From positions 1 through 64,000 of the forward strand of contig JAGQDJ010000094.1 of the NCBI GenBank assembly GCA_022885665.1: a stretch of DNA of 64,000 nt, read 5' to 3'. Positions 50,901 through 63,049 of this stretch are shown piece by piece (within the stretch, counting starts at the first letter, position 1; each line of letters opens with the position of its first letter). The position numbers and the translations under genes are program-made. The notes beneath the pieces were generated by a model. That model saw nothing but the letters and a program-made list of their open reading frames with translations, made no database searches and was not told the DNA's origin. The DNA comes from Triops longicaudatus. Lineage: Eukaryota; Arthropoda; Branchiopoda; Notostraca; Triopsidae.

Positions 50901-53900
50901 AGGAAGCGGGCGAAACAGCGAAAATAATAAAAAATGCTTCGCTGGAGGGCGTTTCCGATTCGGGGCTCGTAGGCCGAGGGAAGTACGAATCTATGTCAGG
51001 CAACAATAAACTGGGCGCTTGTACTTTGCCGCAGTAGATAATGTGACCGACCGCGTGGAGGTTAGATAGCTAAAAGCGAGGGAGGTTGGGAAGCCAAGGG
51101 CGCGTGGAAAACAAAGGCTCTTCTACAAATGGGTGTCAGCAAGCCATGAAAGCCGAGGTAAATGGATGTCTCTTACGCCTTTCCCTCTCTCGTGCCCTTC
51201 CCGTCCGTGCAGTCTCCTGTGCTGGATGTCTCATTAAAGGAAATAAGGAAAGAAAACGAGCCTCTACGTAGCAATATCACAAGTAGGAGAAACGTCCGCG
51301 GAAACGCCCCCCTTCATGCTTAAAACGAGATTACTTGAGGGGGAGAGAGCAAGCCGCTTGTTCCATAAGAGGCAAATTTTCGGAAGAACAAACTGCCCAA
51401 GCTTCCAACGAGATGACGTTACTGCTTGGTTGCCTTAACCCCCTTTACCCCCCTCCCGGATTCCTTAACTACGTTTTACCCTCGTTCTACACTTCCATCC
51501 CTTAGCTTTTGAAAAGAACTGTCGCTGTCTTGTCCAAAACAAACGCAATTTACAGTTTAAAAGCAAACGTTCGTCCTTAAGACGCAGAGGCGCTCACCCA
51601 TTATATTTCACAAAAGGAGAAAAAGAAACTTAAAAGCTTGAAAGTTGGTTATTCTCCACTTTTTTTTTTTGTCCTCAGGCAGTTTAAAATAAAGGGTTTT
51701 GACCTTTTCTAAAGCTGGGAGAGAAAAAAAGGAGAGCTTGAAAAAAAAGCGGAGGAAATTTGAAAATTGTGCAGGATCTTTAATAAAAAAATTTAAATAT
51801 TTTAAAAAATGGGATGTAAAAATATGTATAAAAAAGTACTGAACTCGTACCGGAATTGAAGGAAATCTGCGACGTATCAGAGCTCTTGCGGGAATGTCCA
51901 TTGCTGCAGTTGGTGATGCCAGACAATGAATTTAATGACTTGACGTCCGTTTCAATCAACCTAGGGTTTCAGAAATAACAAAGGGTTGTATGATTAGCCA
52001 ACTCATCATTTCGTAATTGCATAGCACACCATGACCAAGCAACCATATGTGTCTGTCCCCTATGCGGTACTCGAGGTCCAAGTTATGAAACTGGAGCACG
52101 ACTTAATCAGCGAGATAGGGTGAAATTAATTATACATCTTACTACGTACCTTTCTTTGTAAACTATTTTTTACGGGATTACTTTGTCAACTACACGTAAT
52201 GATAACACCCTAACACGAAGCTTTCACGTGCTTACGCAGCACAACTTTTCTTTTTAGCTAATGAAAGCATCCATATGCAACTCCTAATCTCCACATCACG
52301 TTTAAGCCATTAAACAACTTCCGTTTTTCGCATCGATCACATTACAGCATAATTAATGCTGTTCTGGCTCGATGTTTCCACATAACGGAAGCTCGCAAGA
52401 GCCAAAGAAAGGAGAAAGAACAAGCGACAAGTTTTCGTGAAGCGGAAAAAAGTAGTTGGGAGGCAATTCCCAAGTTTGTAAGAAAGTTGAGAATGAAATG
52501 TTAGCTATGAGATTTCTTCTTACTTCTCGGCTTCTCGAAGCGAATATTGCTACCTGTCTTAATTGTTTACTTTAAACTCGGGGAATTTGTTGGCCGACAC
52601 AGTTTTTAGCCTCGATGAATCTATTGAAAGTTCCCTCGGGGAAACACAAATTACTATTGTGTTTAGACAGTAAACATCCCAGTGAAAGTGCCATTAAGAC
52701 TCATCCATTGCTTTTGAAAAATATTCTCACGTATTTAACCTTTACGAATTGCTATAGCAGTATCGCTTTTTTTATACAAGCCGTAAAATCGATTACTAAA
52801 TTTCCGCTTGTATATCAATACCTACTCATGTCTAGCGTTTGTAGACTACAATTGTAAACTAGGCATGGAAAATGTGTAAAACTATAAGTTTTGGCGAAAA
52901 GTAAAATCAACAATAGAGACTTACAGTATAAAACTATTGTGTTCATTACTAAAATAATATTATTATTAATAGTAAAAATAATAATAATTATTATTATTAT
53001 ATATTAATATTATTATTATTAATAATAATAATGATATTGATAATAATAATAATAATAATAAAATCGAATAAGCTATGAACTTACAGTGAATCTTTACGGA
53101 AACTATCTCAATGTATTTACAAAGCAACCAACTACTGCTTTGTCGCTATTCCATATCTTTGTCACCTGAAGTGTCTGTTTCTCCACACTATCTATTCTCC
53201 GCTAACAGTTCCTTTTTGTGCTCAAAAGTGGCTTCCCTTCTGTTGTTTACAAAAGTAGAAACCATAAATCACATTTTTTCTTCCTTTTCACTATACTCCG
53301 GGCAATCCATTTCCCAGGACCATTAAGAGACGAAAGCTAATCCATTAAGTTGAAATATCAAAATGATGGATAGTTTATGCGTGCTTTCTTATATCAAATT
53401 TTTATTACTTCCTCACGACCGCCATAACAATTTATTCCAGAATAAGCTTTACAGTATTCACTCTGGGTACTCTTTTTGCCCCTTTATGTATGTAATGCCG
53501 CATTCGAATGCTACAATGCGTTTTCCATGACGCAAAAATAAAAAATACTTCATACTCTAGGATCTTCATATAAAAATCTCCGAATGAATACTTTTCAAAT
53601 AAAGCTTTCAAAGCAACAATTAAAAAAATTTAGAGCGAACACTAGCATCTTCTAAATATGTTTAAAAAGTCTTTTCAGAAAAACTTTCATATTGTTTTTA
53701 ATTGTTTCATCAACAACTATTAAAGTGAAACGATGTACGGCAACGAGCAAAGCTCACGCCGATGAAAGAAATAATAATAATAATAAAAAAAAACTTTCAT
53801 AGCATTTTTAGGAAACAACTCACAGAATTCTTACAAACTCTCTCACAAAAGTCTTGAATAGAAACAGGCAACATTTCAAGTGCAAAAATTCCCGCAAGCT

Positions 53901-56900
53901 AAAAAAAAAAATTCAGGTCCAAGGAATTTTGCTGTTTCTCTTCACTAAACAAGTTATTCCAGTTCTCAGCAATAGAACCAGTGCTTAAATTTTTTTTTTA
54001 ACAAAGTACTGAGTCAGAAATTCGAAATATGTGACTGTTTTCTGTGTCTGGCCGTACTTAATGAGACTGATACAAGGGGAAACTTTGGCCCGGCTGGAAT
54101 GTGCGAGTTTCACATTCCAGCTTCAGTTAATTAAAGCTTCATATAGCACTGCGTCTACGCATACCTGCTGGGCAAAGTCGCCAGCCCCGGCACTGTCCAA
54201 TTTAAAGGATTCATGTAGACCAAAGACAAGCCTTCATCGTCTTCGTTGCCTAATTCCATGTCACACTCTCCTGGCATGCCACTACACAACAATGAAAAAC
54301 CCACCAACAGACCATAATCAACACCAGCGCCCACTACCGTCACGCGAATTTTCACACTCCCGTTTATTACCCCATCAAACTGTCTCCCAAACAACTCGCT
54401 ATTTTCCCAAACACCCAAGTGACACTTTTGATCAGTGAACTAAGAAAATGGGGGATGCCTTCTAAAAGCGCCACACGCCAATTGTTCTCTGTTCCAAGTC
54501 ACGAAACCCACTGTTTCCAACCGAGTAGGATCTACACCTTATTCCCTATGCCAAAAGCGAGTGTCTTAAGTTTCCCCAGGCTTCTCCTCTCCTCTTTTAC
54601 ATCTCTTCTTACACGAGCTGTTGTGATGGCCGGGCTCTTGGAATAAGCAATAGGCTGTTTTGGGAATGTTCCTTTTGTACTTCCTTTCGTTTTCATTGCC
54701 AATACTCTTCAAATGCACTGGCACACCTTAAAGCAGGGAACTGGCTGGTGCAAGGATCAAAGATCTTTGCTGGAAGTAGAGACACGCTAAGCAAGATTCT
54801 TTGGGGTTTCAAGTGAAAAAGGGTCTGTGAGCATCCTTCATCGCAGCAGGTTTTCTCCCCGAAAGGAATATAAATGGAGGGAAGTGTTACTCTGACCATT
54901 AGCATAACGTTCGTTCCAATTCACAGTGAACGCATCTGGTCGTCTCATTTCCTATTCAAGGCTTTATCTTCCGCTTCGAGTACTGAAAACCGAGTGTGTA
55001 AACGCAAAAACGCGCTGTAAAACTCAGTTTTCCAATTAAGTTTCCCTTCGCGAAAAACAACGCTAGAACGTAAGGGTTTAGCACTAACTTATGTGTGTAG
55101 CCTAGCTAACGCCCACGAACCAGAAACTTCACCTACGATGATATATGTTAGGTATAAAGGGCGTCGGACTTTCGGAGGCGAGAAATCCATTTTGGAGAGA
55201 CAGTTGCGATAAGAATGCCAACCTGTCTCACGATGAAGTGTGTCATTATCGCCTCCTCGGAGGTCTAAGCAACCGTATGCAAAATAATATTGATCCTTGA
55301 GTGAAAAAGATGTCGACACGAACACCGAGGCATTGGCTCGGTAATTTAACACCCAAACCCTTGAATAAAGTTCCATCACTGTTGGAACGAGAGGAAGCAG
55401 CTCCTTTACACTTCAATTACTGTCACAATACAACGGAAATATGCTTGACGTACGAAACCTTTACGCAACGAGGGGTATAAAAATAAAATTACATTCGAAA
55501 TTTGTGCTCCATCAAAAATTCTAAAATTCTGAAGAATATAACTAGGAAAGATCTGGCAATAGTTTTTTTTTAGGTTTTTTTACTTTGCTTCCTAGGCTAC
55601 CATGTGGAAGTCTTATCGTACAGCAAAATCCGTTTATCTTAGAAAGCACGTACGTTTATTTTCAAGTTCATGACGGTTAGTAATGTTTCACATTACAGTA
55701 AAACCTCGACATAATGAAAATACAAAGGAAGAGATTTGTTCTTTATAGCCGAGTTTCTTAATAGCCAATATTTGGCTTGAATATCTGTGAATATGTAGGA
55801 AAACCTTGTTAGAATCGCTGACTTTTCGTTATAACCAGTGCTCGTTATAGCGAGGTTTTACTGTATTCTTATTCTTTACACCCTAACGTAGTGAGCAACT
55901 GTATTCAATGTTGCATTGATGCTGTCACGAGTTATGATACTATGGTGCATTGAATAAACAGCGCATTTCAATTTTTCATAATTATTTTCGTTGTCCTAAT
56001 TTAACTTCGTTAAAATGGTCACTGTCACCTTACAATTTTAGGCTTCAAAATCAATAATAATGAAGAAAACGTGCTGGTAAATATTACATTAAAATTATAA
56101 TTCAGGTAAACTGAAGAAATGCCTTCATTATTCTTATGTGTTGTACTCTTGATGGATTAATAATTCATGATTCACAAAAATGAAAGCTTATTGATGAATA
56201 GCTTTACAATCAAAATGAATCGCTTAAATACTTTGAAATGGAAAATTGGGAAAATGAGAATTATACCAAAAGAGATGGGAATTATACCAAAAAGTTGCAG
56301 CAAATTATTGCATTGAAAAACGTGAACAGAGAAAAAATGCTGGGAAAAGAAAAGGTTAAGAAGTCGTGAATAATAATGAAAAATGCTTTGAATATAAATT
56401 GTACCATAACTCGCGTGCTTTTAAATGCGCACACTTAGCGTTGTCAGAAATAAAAGCCCTTTGGAACAAGCTTTCGAGCGAGGGCCGTGACAGAAAGAGT
56501 TTTTGCCTTGTATCGTAACCTCTTCCCAGCTATTTTAATCGCTTGGAACGCTCAACCACTTATGCAAGTCTGGTTTCGATCTGCCCCTCTTACCAAAATC
56601 GTCTGCTCGCCCTATTTTGAATATTCTGCTCAATTGCGCCAGCTCTGTTTTCTGTTTGCCGGGGCTAAGGGCCCCAGACGCTTGAGCACGCGTCTTGATT
56701 GCTCACTTCAAACGTGGCAGTTTTCCTTTCATAAACGGGGATTATTAAAGCTCCCCTTGGTCCAAACGACCGCCCATCTTTCCCCGCCTACAAAACCACC
56801 CACGTTTAGTTTTGCACCGCTTTTCTACGTTTGCTTCTTCTCCGCTAATTTTTAAATTACCTTGAAGTGCGCCATAACGCAAGATCGTAACGGCCCAAAG

Positions 56901-57675
56901 AAATTTTACAGCTACATAAAACTACCACCAGATGGCTTTCAGCTTAGATACAATTTCACTCTACAGAAATTTCGAGATGTACCCAACACTCAATCTTTCT
57001 TCAGAATTCTATTGCAAAATTTTCAGTTTGACGCAAAGAATACCTGTACAAAGTTTGAGAAATTTTGCAGTATAATTTCGTGAGTTTCTGCAGTGTTTAT
57101 TTATAAATTTCTGCAGCAATTACATGAAAATTTCTGCAGTAATTACATGAAAATTTCTGCAGTATTTCAGAAAAATTCCTGCAATAATTACGCGAATATT
57201 TCTGCAGTAATTACTGTAAGTTTCTGCAGAAATTACGTGCAATTTTTGCCATAAATACAGACAATTCTGCAGTAATTACTTGTGAAGTTTTGGCGTTATA
57301 ACTTATGTTTTCTGTAGCAATTGCTCGGTTATTTCTGCCGTATACTTCCAAGAACGAGTTATTTAAAAGCACAACGATTAAAAGTTCCGCGAAAGTTAAA
57401 TCTTACTTATTAGCTTCTTCCAATTTCGCTAAGAGCGCCGCTTCTTCTTCGGAGAGCATTGCCGGCGTGGGTAAAGAGGGTGGGGCGGTGGGGTAATGTC
57501 CATTTTGCACTATCCGCCTCACGGATTCACTAGCGGGCGGGCAGAGGACGGATGGGCGTGGCGGCGACATTCGCACTTCGCTTGTGACCGTTTCCGGAGT
57601 AGGCGTGGCAACCATGGTAGCAGCTTCTTCGGTTCCGTGGGTAGGCGAGGCGGTAGGGCTAAGGGGCGTGGTCAT
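41949..57675 (-). CDS. Evi5: EVI5-type TBC-domain Rab GTPase-activating protein
   Basis: Seventeen exons join in phase to 878 residues: 57675-57407, 51960-51851, 47840-47722, 46755-46627, 45977-45807, 45690-45565, 45498-45380, 45301-45187, 45116-44958, 44894-44673, 44586-44404, 44351-44190, 44122-43934, 43841-43695, 43625-43530, 43393-43298 and 42173-41949. EVI5 proteins switch off Rab11/Rab35-class GTPases in membrane recycling and act in cytokinesis and cell migration. LLAKLEEANKLIETD (about 81-95) and the WTLWGRIV block match the EVI5 N-terminus. The TBC domain spans about 167-385 with both catalytic fingers: Arg217 in IRRDIAR and Gln254 in YCQG. Residues about 420-815 are a long coiled coil, then a serine/proline-rich tail. 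The start used is the ATG of MTTPLSP at 57675. The open frame continues to an ATG at 58110, but a TATA box sits at that point, so the upstream part is likely UTR; an in-frame ATG at 57951 is another option. Confidence 0.94.
45978..47721 (-). other. EVI5 introns around exon 4
   Basis: Introns of 649 and 966 bases surround the 129-base exon 46755-46627. They are AT-rich with poly-A runs. I see no other gene in them. Confidence 0.6.
47841..51850 (-). other. EVI5 intron 2 (4.0 kb)
   Basis: It is bounded by the donor GTACGAGT at the 51851 edge and the acceptor CATAG at 47841. Open frames on the plus strand, such as 49523-49921 and 48201-48476, are not recognisable. A GC-richer patch at about 50930-51480 stands out and could be an internal regulatory element or promoter, but has no clear motif. 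A tandem CTTTATAACGT pair lies near 49450. Confidence 0.5.
52950..53062. repeat. TTA/TAA composite microsatellite with hairpin potential
   Basis: Runs of ATTATTATTA alternate with AATAATAATA on the same strand over about 110 bases, so the tract can fold back on itself. It ends in a purer (TAA)n run. It lies inside EVI5 intron 1. Confidence 0.8.
55696..55863. mobile_element. pogo/Tigger-like MITE with terminal inverted repeats and TA duplication
   Basis: The element starts CAGTAAAACCTCG (55696-55708) and ends CGAGGTTTTACTG (55851-55863), a perfect 13-base inverted repeat. TA flanks both sides (55694-55695 and 55864-55865), the target duplication of the Tc1/mariner superfamily. The internal part carries TTCGTTATAAC and CTCGTTATAG motifs typical of pogo-like ends. 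At 168 bases it has no transposase and would depend on an element elsewhere. It sits in EVI5 intron 1. Confidence 0.8.
57062..57345. repeat. 22-23-base degenerate tandem repeat in EVI5 intron 1
   Basis: About a dozen units of the form TCTGCAGTAATTACATGAAAATT follow one another, each 20-23 bases long. The TCTGCAG core (a PstI site) is best kept at about 57087-57280. Outer units are more decayed. The array ends only about 60 bases from the splice donor of EVI5 exon 1. Confidence 0.85.
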
Positions 57676-58095
57676 AGCGTAATGAAATAACAAATCGGCT
57701 TGGGCGGAATGCTGTGGAGGACTAATATTATCTCCATGGAAACCTCGTCTTCCTGCTTCTGACTCAGGAATCACATCCAAAGTCGCACCATTCCTGTCCA
57801 AACACCAAGCAAACCAATAAGTAAAAAACGGGATTAATACCTCCCTGAAGGCCTTTGTTCCTTCACTTCCTTCCGAAATCGGTGCACGAACTAAGGCACA
57901 CAATATGCAATCTTGTCCTGTGCACTTGCCCTTTAGACTACAAAATAACATTTCTTTTGTAACGTTTTTGTGAGACAAGACAAATATTTCCAAATTTCTG
58001 GAAGCGGCAGTCGAAGAGCACCAGGGGGAGATAAAGAGAAATAGGGCTGTGTAGGAGATTCTTTTGATAACGCTTGCTCCACACCAGTAAATCCT

Positions 58096-58104
58096 CTTAT
58101 ATAG
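58096..58104 (-). promoter_or_regulatory. TATA box of EVI5
   Basis: The minus strand reads CTATATAAG here, a strong TATA-box match. Transcription would begin about 30 bases further on, near 58070. The site overlaps the first codons of the 235-codon open frame that runs into EVI5 exon 1, which argues that this frame is not translated from its first ATG at 58110. Confidence 0.5.
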
Positions 58105-61100
58105 CCTCATTTCCTTTGCTCCTCACGTTATTATTCCATTTCCTTTTTTTCCCTGAGCAAAGGACTCAAAAGCCTTATGGTTCATTTATAGGGTTATTGC
58201 CGTACATATAAAGGGATGAGAAACAAAGTACGCCAAATCGGTACCGATCTGAAGAGCTACTGGCAACAGTGTAGAGAGAAGAACACGATTTTTAAGATAT
58301 GCCGGAAACAATGGACTTCTGTATAACTTTTACCCCAACCTGGTATCCATGCGCGCCATGTAACGAATTACAACATATACAAAGCCTACTGTCGTCCTTC
58401 ATAAAGCGGTGAAAGGACTAAGACTAGTGATAAATCGAGCTTCGTAAATTAGAAGCCGAGAATGTGAAAGCTACCACTTAGTGGAAATATTAGTTTGTAA
58501 ATGTTATTATAATGCTTTAAAACCGTCGGATAACTCCAGTCATCATTTAATAAAAAAATGTGCCTTAGGTGATTTAATTATTGATCTCCACGATATAGCG
58601 AACACATTTTCTTATTTATATTTGTAACTGTAATAATTTAGCTTTTTATATTGATACTAGTGAAACCTCGTTAGCCTATGTCATACGTTCTGAAAATAAG
58701 AATAACTCGTAAAGTAATTTTTTTGCATACTAGGTAAAATATTCAGAAAAATTAACAAACACTATTTTAAATAGTACAAAATAAAATTTTAAAAATCTGA
58801 ATAGAAAAAGTAAAACTGAAACAGATTTTTAATTGTTTACAAATTAATGAAGACTTAGCATTAACGACAAAGCATTAACGATCAATGTTTCGATGGTTTC
58901 GATTAAAGTGAAGTTGACGAGAACGAGTATGGCGAAACTGGAGTGCTACTTGCTTCCCACTGGTATCACCAATCACTCCAAGATACGTGTCTTTCGCAGA
59001 TCACAAATGCTGATTACATGCGCTTATCACTACTGGGGATGACTAAAAAATTGAACATAATACACATACTGAGCCTTCTGACAACGATAAGGTCTTGTTC
59101 CCATAATCTCGAGCATAGATTTACAGAAGAGAATAGATTCCCGTAGCGATATGTTTGCTGAATGGTAGGCTATTACCCTCAACTTATTTCCTTTATTTGA
59201 AGGATCGTCAGCATTCTAAAAATTGTGTTAACGATCACGAAATAAAGGAAAAATAAAATAACAAGAATACTCGAATACACCTGTTAAGTTCAGGTTTGTG
59301 CCTTCAATTAGTGCGGTATTCTGCATGAGTCATTTTTTTCTGCGTTCACTGAAAAAAAACTTCACAATCTCGAAGCTTTCTTATTTTTAAATTCTACAAA
59401 ATACCGTTTTGAGCTTTCGTCTTTTGTCTCTCTGTTTACCAAATATTAATGCTTTAAAATAGCCTACATCACTATGCTACGCTCGTTTATTCAACTTCAA
59501 CATTTCATACAAACAGTTTATTCAGTCCTTTCATTTTTACCAGCCAGCTCTTTTTATTACAAGTTCTATTCCGTCTACTTGCATATCTCCTTATGCCAGT
59601 AGACATTTGGCAAGTAAAACCAAATGGAAACCCATTTCAAATTTTGGCTTGGGCGTCTTCTTCAATGCAAATTTTCTAGTCAGTACCCCATTTTTTTTTT
59701 TTTTACTTTCAACTACGATTGCCTTCCTTCCAACCCCCTTCGTTCCCTCTGCTAGTCAACTATAACCATCTTAACTTATGGAATGAATTACAGAAACATT
59801 GCAAGTGCAATGGTCTTGGTTCTCTGGCTCTTTTACGAAAAACTTACGAATTCTAAAGCAAGGCACCCTCAACTTCACCCCGTTTCAATGTACAACGTTC
59901 CTCATTGGTATTCTGACAACAATATCCCGCAAGTTGAACGAAAACTTTTCCTTCTGAACAATCGTCCACACAACCCATCACTGTCTTCAAAGGTATGCCT
60001 TTTTTTTTCTCTCTCTCTCTCCCATATTTTTCCTAACCAAATCTCTGGTGCGTATCGGGTCTATAACGGAACGTTGGAGCCATTCAATAACTGTATCGTG
60101 CGGTATGATACATAAGCTTTTTCTGAACGCATAAAATGCTAACTACTTTCTTACAAGATGGGGGAGGAAAAACTGTTCCAGTTCAATCCCCAGGCAATAA
60201 CACCAAGCCACGCAAAACACGCCACCAAACTTCCCGAATATTCTTCTCCGTTATTCCTTCTACCACCAAAGTAAACCGGGTTAACCTACCCTTAACTGAG
60301 ACTCTTCTCCAACACCTAGTCAAATCACGGATTTAATTCAAATTAAATTCAAATCTTCAATAATAATTTGCGTCATTTCTAAATAATTAAATACGGAACG
60401 AAATTCACTTAAAACAGCTTGATTCAAATTCGATTTAAACAGGTAATTAAATTTCGAATTTATTACTATCATTAAATAACGTAAAAAATATATTAAAATG
60501 AAATAAACAACGAGGAACTGAATTGCCTTAGTTTTGGTATTTATCAGCAACGATTTCAGCAAATTTTCCTGTGTGACTTCTTCGTGAAAAAAAAAAATAT
60601 TCTTCAGTCTCAGCGCCACCTTGTGTTATTTTGCCTCTCAGGGGCGCGACAAAGCAATAAAACTAAAAAATGTACGCAATGCACGAGCTGTTGGATGTGG
60701 AAGTCGAAGATGGAAGAGCGTTTTTGTCAGCGTCTTCCACTCTCTCACACACACCGGGGACAACGAGCGACAGTATACAACGGACTCGACTGCCGATTAC
60801 TTGCTTATTTTTCTTTTTCTTCTTTTTTTTCACGTCTTATTCCCTTGTCTGGTTGCAGCTCCCTACAGAGCCAAGCTAAGCAAACGTAAGAAAGAAATGG
60901 AATGAAGTCGGGGAGTCTGGAGGCTTTTCTTCGCCCTCACGGAGCTGATGGCTAATCATTTTTGTCCCTTGTCTGGCTGCCTTCTCAAACCCAACTGGTC
61001 CACAAAACAAAACGACCTGGGGAAAAAGTTAATGGAAACAAGCAGGATTCTCTCACTATTGCGGATTTTTCGGGAAGGAGCTATCTTTGCTATCTCTGCT

Positions 61101-61272
61101 TCCCAACGCGAAGATCTTTCACTTTAAGGAGCAATTTCTGGCGGAAAGCTAATCGACTTTTTTCGCTCTCTTTCAAAGCAAATGCTAGCAATCACGAAAT
61201 TCCACAAAGTAGCTAATTGTCGTTTTTCGGTTAGCCGAACGCAGTATACGTAGCTCAAAGTTTCGTGTTCTT

Positions 61273-61273
<1 letters not shown>

Positions 61274-61305
<32 letters not shown>
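61274..61305 (+). repeat. Poly-A run
   Basis: An uninterrupted A tract of just over 30 bases. An 11-base direct repeat, AAGTTTCGTGT, lies at 61259-61269 and again at 61341-61351 on either side, but the geometry does not fit a simple retroposon insertion. Confidence 0.8.
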
Positions 61306-61307
<2 letters not shown>

Positions 61308-62349
61308 CGATTTAGAACAAAATTAGATTAGCAACCGTGTAAGTTTCGTGTGCGAGTCTAACAGATCCATCCTTGTCTTACAGATGAGCTAATCAGTTTT
61401 AGAAGAACGCCTACCCCCGAAACATAAACCAGCCGTGATTTCTGGCTCGTCACTCGTAAGATTGGCTTGACACGGGGCAAGTGCAACAAACAAGTATGAT
61501 AGTCGATAGTGCTGACCTGCTTTCTATTTTCTCTCTCTTTTGATACTCCAACTCGACCTTCTTTACAGTAATCATCGTCAACATCAGAAACCCCCAGGCC
61601 AAGGCGGAGTTTTTTGGCTTCGAATTCTTCAGTTCGCTTCACGAAAAAAGGCCAGTTTCAACAAAGCTGTTCAAAATTTAAAAAATACTAAATAAGAAGA
61701 GAATAAAACATAATAAAAATAATTTCTCCTTTTCGAGTTTCCTAAGGGTTTCTTTTCATTGATTTGCTTGTGTACACTGACGAAACCTCGCAAACATCAA
61801 CAACGACTTGTAATTTAATATTTCTTGGTTAAAGAATCGCTGAGAGTGAATACTAACAGCATTATTGCCTTGCTATGAAGGTAATGGAATAGAATTGTAA
61901 GAAATAACAGACAAGAGTCACAGAAATGGATAGGAAAGAATAAAAACGAACGTAATAGAAAAGAGCTTTCACAAGGAATCTCCATGAAAGGTTTTTTACC
62001 TATTGATGGCAAAAAACCCTTTAAGATGATGGAAGTTCGAAAAACCTCTCAGGCTTTAAGGGTTGAAAATCTATTTGAATCCGTAGGGCCATCTGGACAT
62101 TCCAACTTGTTAGGGATTGACTGCTTAACTGTGCTGGTAACCATGGCACGGTGCCATTACAAAAATATTTCGAAAATCTTAGGAAATTTACATGTAATCT
62201 AAATAATGCAGAGGGAAGCTTTCAAGGGTGTCAGCTGTCAAAAGAATTGATTAAGAAAAAAATACAAGCTGCAATATTTCGGTTATTTTGGAAGGAATGA
62301 AAGCGTCGTCCATATCAAAACTTTTGTTTAGAACATAAAGAAGTGACAA

Positions 62350-62508
62350 TTAACCGCTTGGTTCATACTTCTTTCTCAATGATCCTAATCTTCGTAGCGG
62401 TTCTTGTACTTGGGCTTCTACTTGCAATGCCACGCTTTCTTTGACCGTTATGAATTCGATTTTCTTCCTGCTCGCCTTTATAAATCGAATTAATTCCGCG
62501 AAAGTCAT
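62350..62508 (-). CDS. Small open frame, 52 residues, hypothetical
   Basis: The frame runs from an ATG at 62508 to a TAA at 62350. It begins three bases after an acceptor-like GTTCTAG. The predicted peptide is a charged, helix-like chain (MTFAELIRFIKASRKK..., ending RLGSLRKKYEPSG) with few rare residues. I do not recognise it. It could be the last exon of an unseen gene, a small protein, or chance. A second frame on the same strand (62363-62572) overlaps it, which lowers confidence. Confidence 0.2.
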   Translation of the reverse strand: MTFAELIRFIKASRKKIEFITVKESVALQVEAQVQEPLRRLGSLRKKYEPSG

Positions 62509-62879
62509 GATCTAGAACTGCTGGTCTTGCATTATGGAACGCTACCCGGAAACCCACTTTACAATGCCGCACAACAGAGCGCGAAAATTACTTTTCAGGA
62601 ATATTTTATGAATAACCCAAAATCCAGTATGAAGCAGAAACACTCAAAAAGTAGTAAAAAAATAGTACCAAATAAAATAAAACGAGAAAAATAAGCTACA
62701 AAGTAAAAATACATAAAATAAGAAAACGAAGTAACTGACCAAAAAAAGCCGAATAACGAACAAATCTTAATGCAAAAAAATGGGATTTCAATTATGTATG
62801 TGAAAATAATTATAAAAAAATATGTTCGAGTTAATTTACTTTTTTTTCTGCTTTTAGTTGCTTTGCATTGAAATAGAGA

Positions 62880-63049
62880 AAATTTTCGTTATAAGAACCC
62901 TTCATAAAGAAATGTCAGATAAAGTAGACGGGTGGTACGGTCCAAGGTATGCAAGTGTGCAGAAAAAGATTCTGATATAACGAACTTTCGATAAACCGGA
63001 CAGTCTTTTAGGTTCCTTGAGGTTCGTTATAACGAGATTCTACAGTAAT
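62880..63049. mobile_element. Partial pogo-like MITE (right end)
   Basis: The right end reads TTCGTTATAACGAGATTCTACAG followed by TA, in the manner of pogo/Tigger ends, with an internal ATATAACGAACTTTCGATAAACC. The left boundary is unclear: TTCGTTATAAGAACCC near 62886 may be the decayed opposite end. There is no coding capacity. Confidence 0.5.

Larger units (their letters stand above)
51961..57406 (-). other. EVI5 intron 1 (5.4 kb)
   Basis: It is bounded by the donor GTAAGATT at 57406 and the acceptor CCCTAG at 51961. It contains a TAA/TTA hairpin tract, a 168-base pogo-like MITE and a 22-23-base tandem repeat next to exon 1, each listed separately. Open frames at 54031-54438 and 56487-56855 show no family resemblance. 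Confidence 0.6.

Noticed and set aside
56487..56855. Plus-strand frame of 122 codons in EVI5 intron 1
   Set aside because: There is no domain, and it is rich in Phe/Leu/Cys as expected from chance reading of pyrimidine-rich DNA.
57676..58110. N-terminal extension of EVI5 with a signal-like leader
   Set aside because: It overlaps a strong TATA box and has no counterpart in EVI5 proteins, so it was left out of the main model and noted as an alternative.
58660..58900. Further MITE starting GTGAAACCTCGTTAGCC
   Set aside because: Only one end resembles the family; I found no matching right end or TA duplication.
61259..61351. AAGTTTCGTGT direct repeats around the poly-A run as a retroposon with target duplication
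   Set aside because: The A run sits at the wrong end relative to the intervening sequence in either orientation, so a simple L1-type insertion does not fit.
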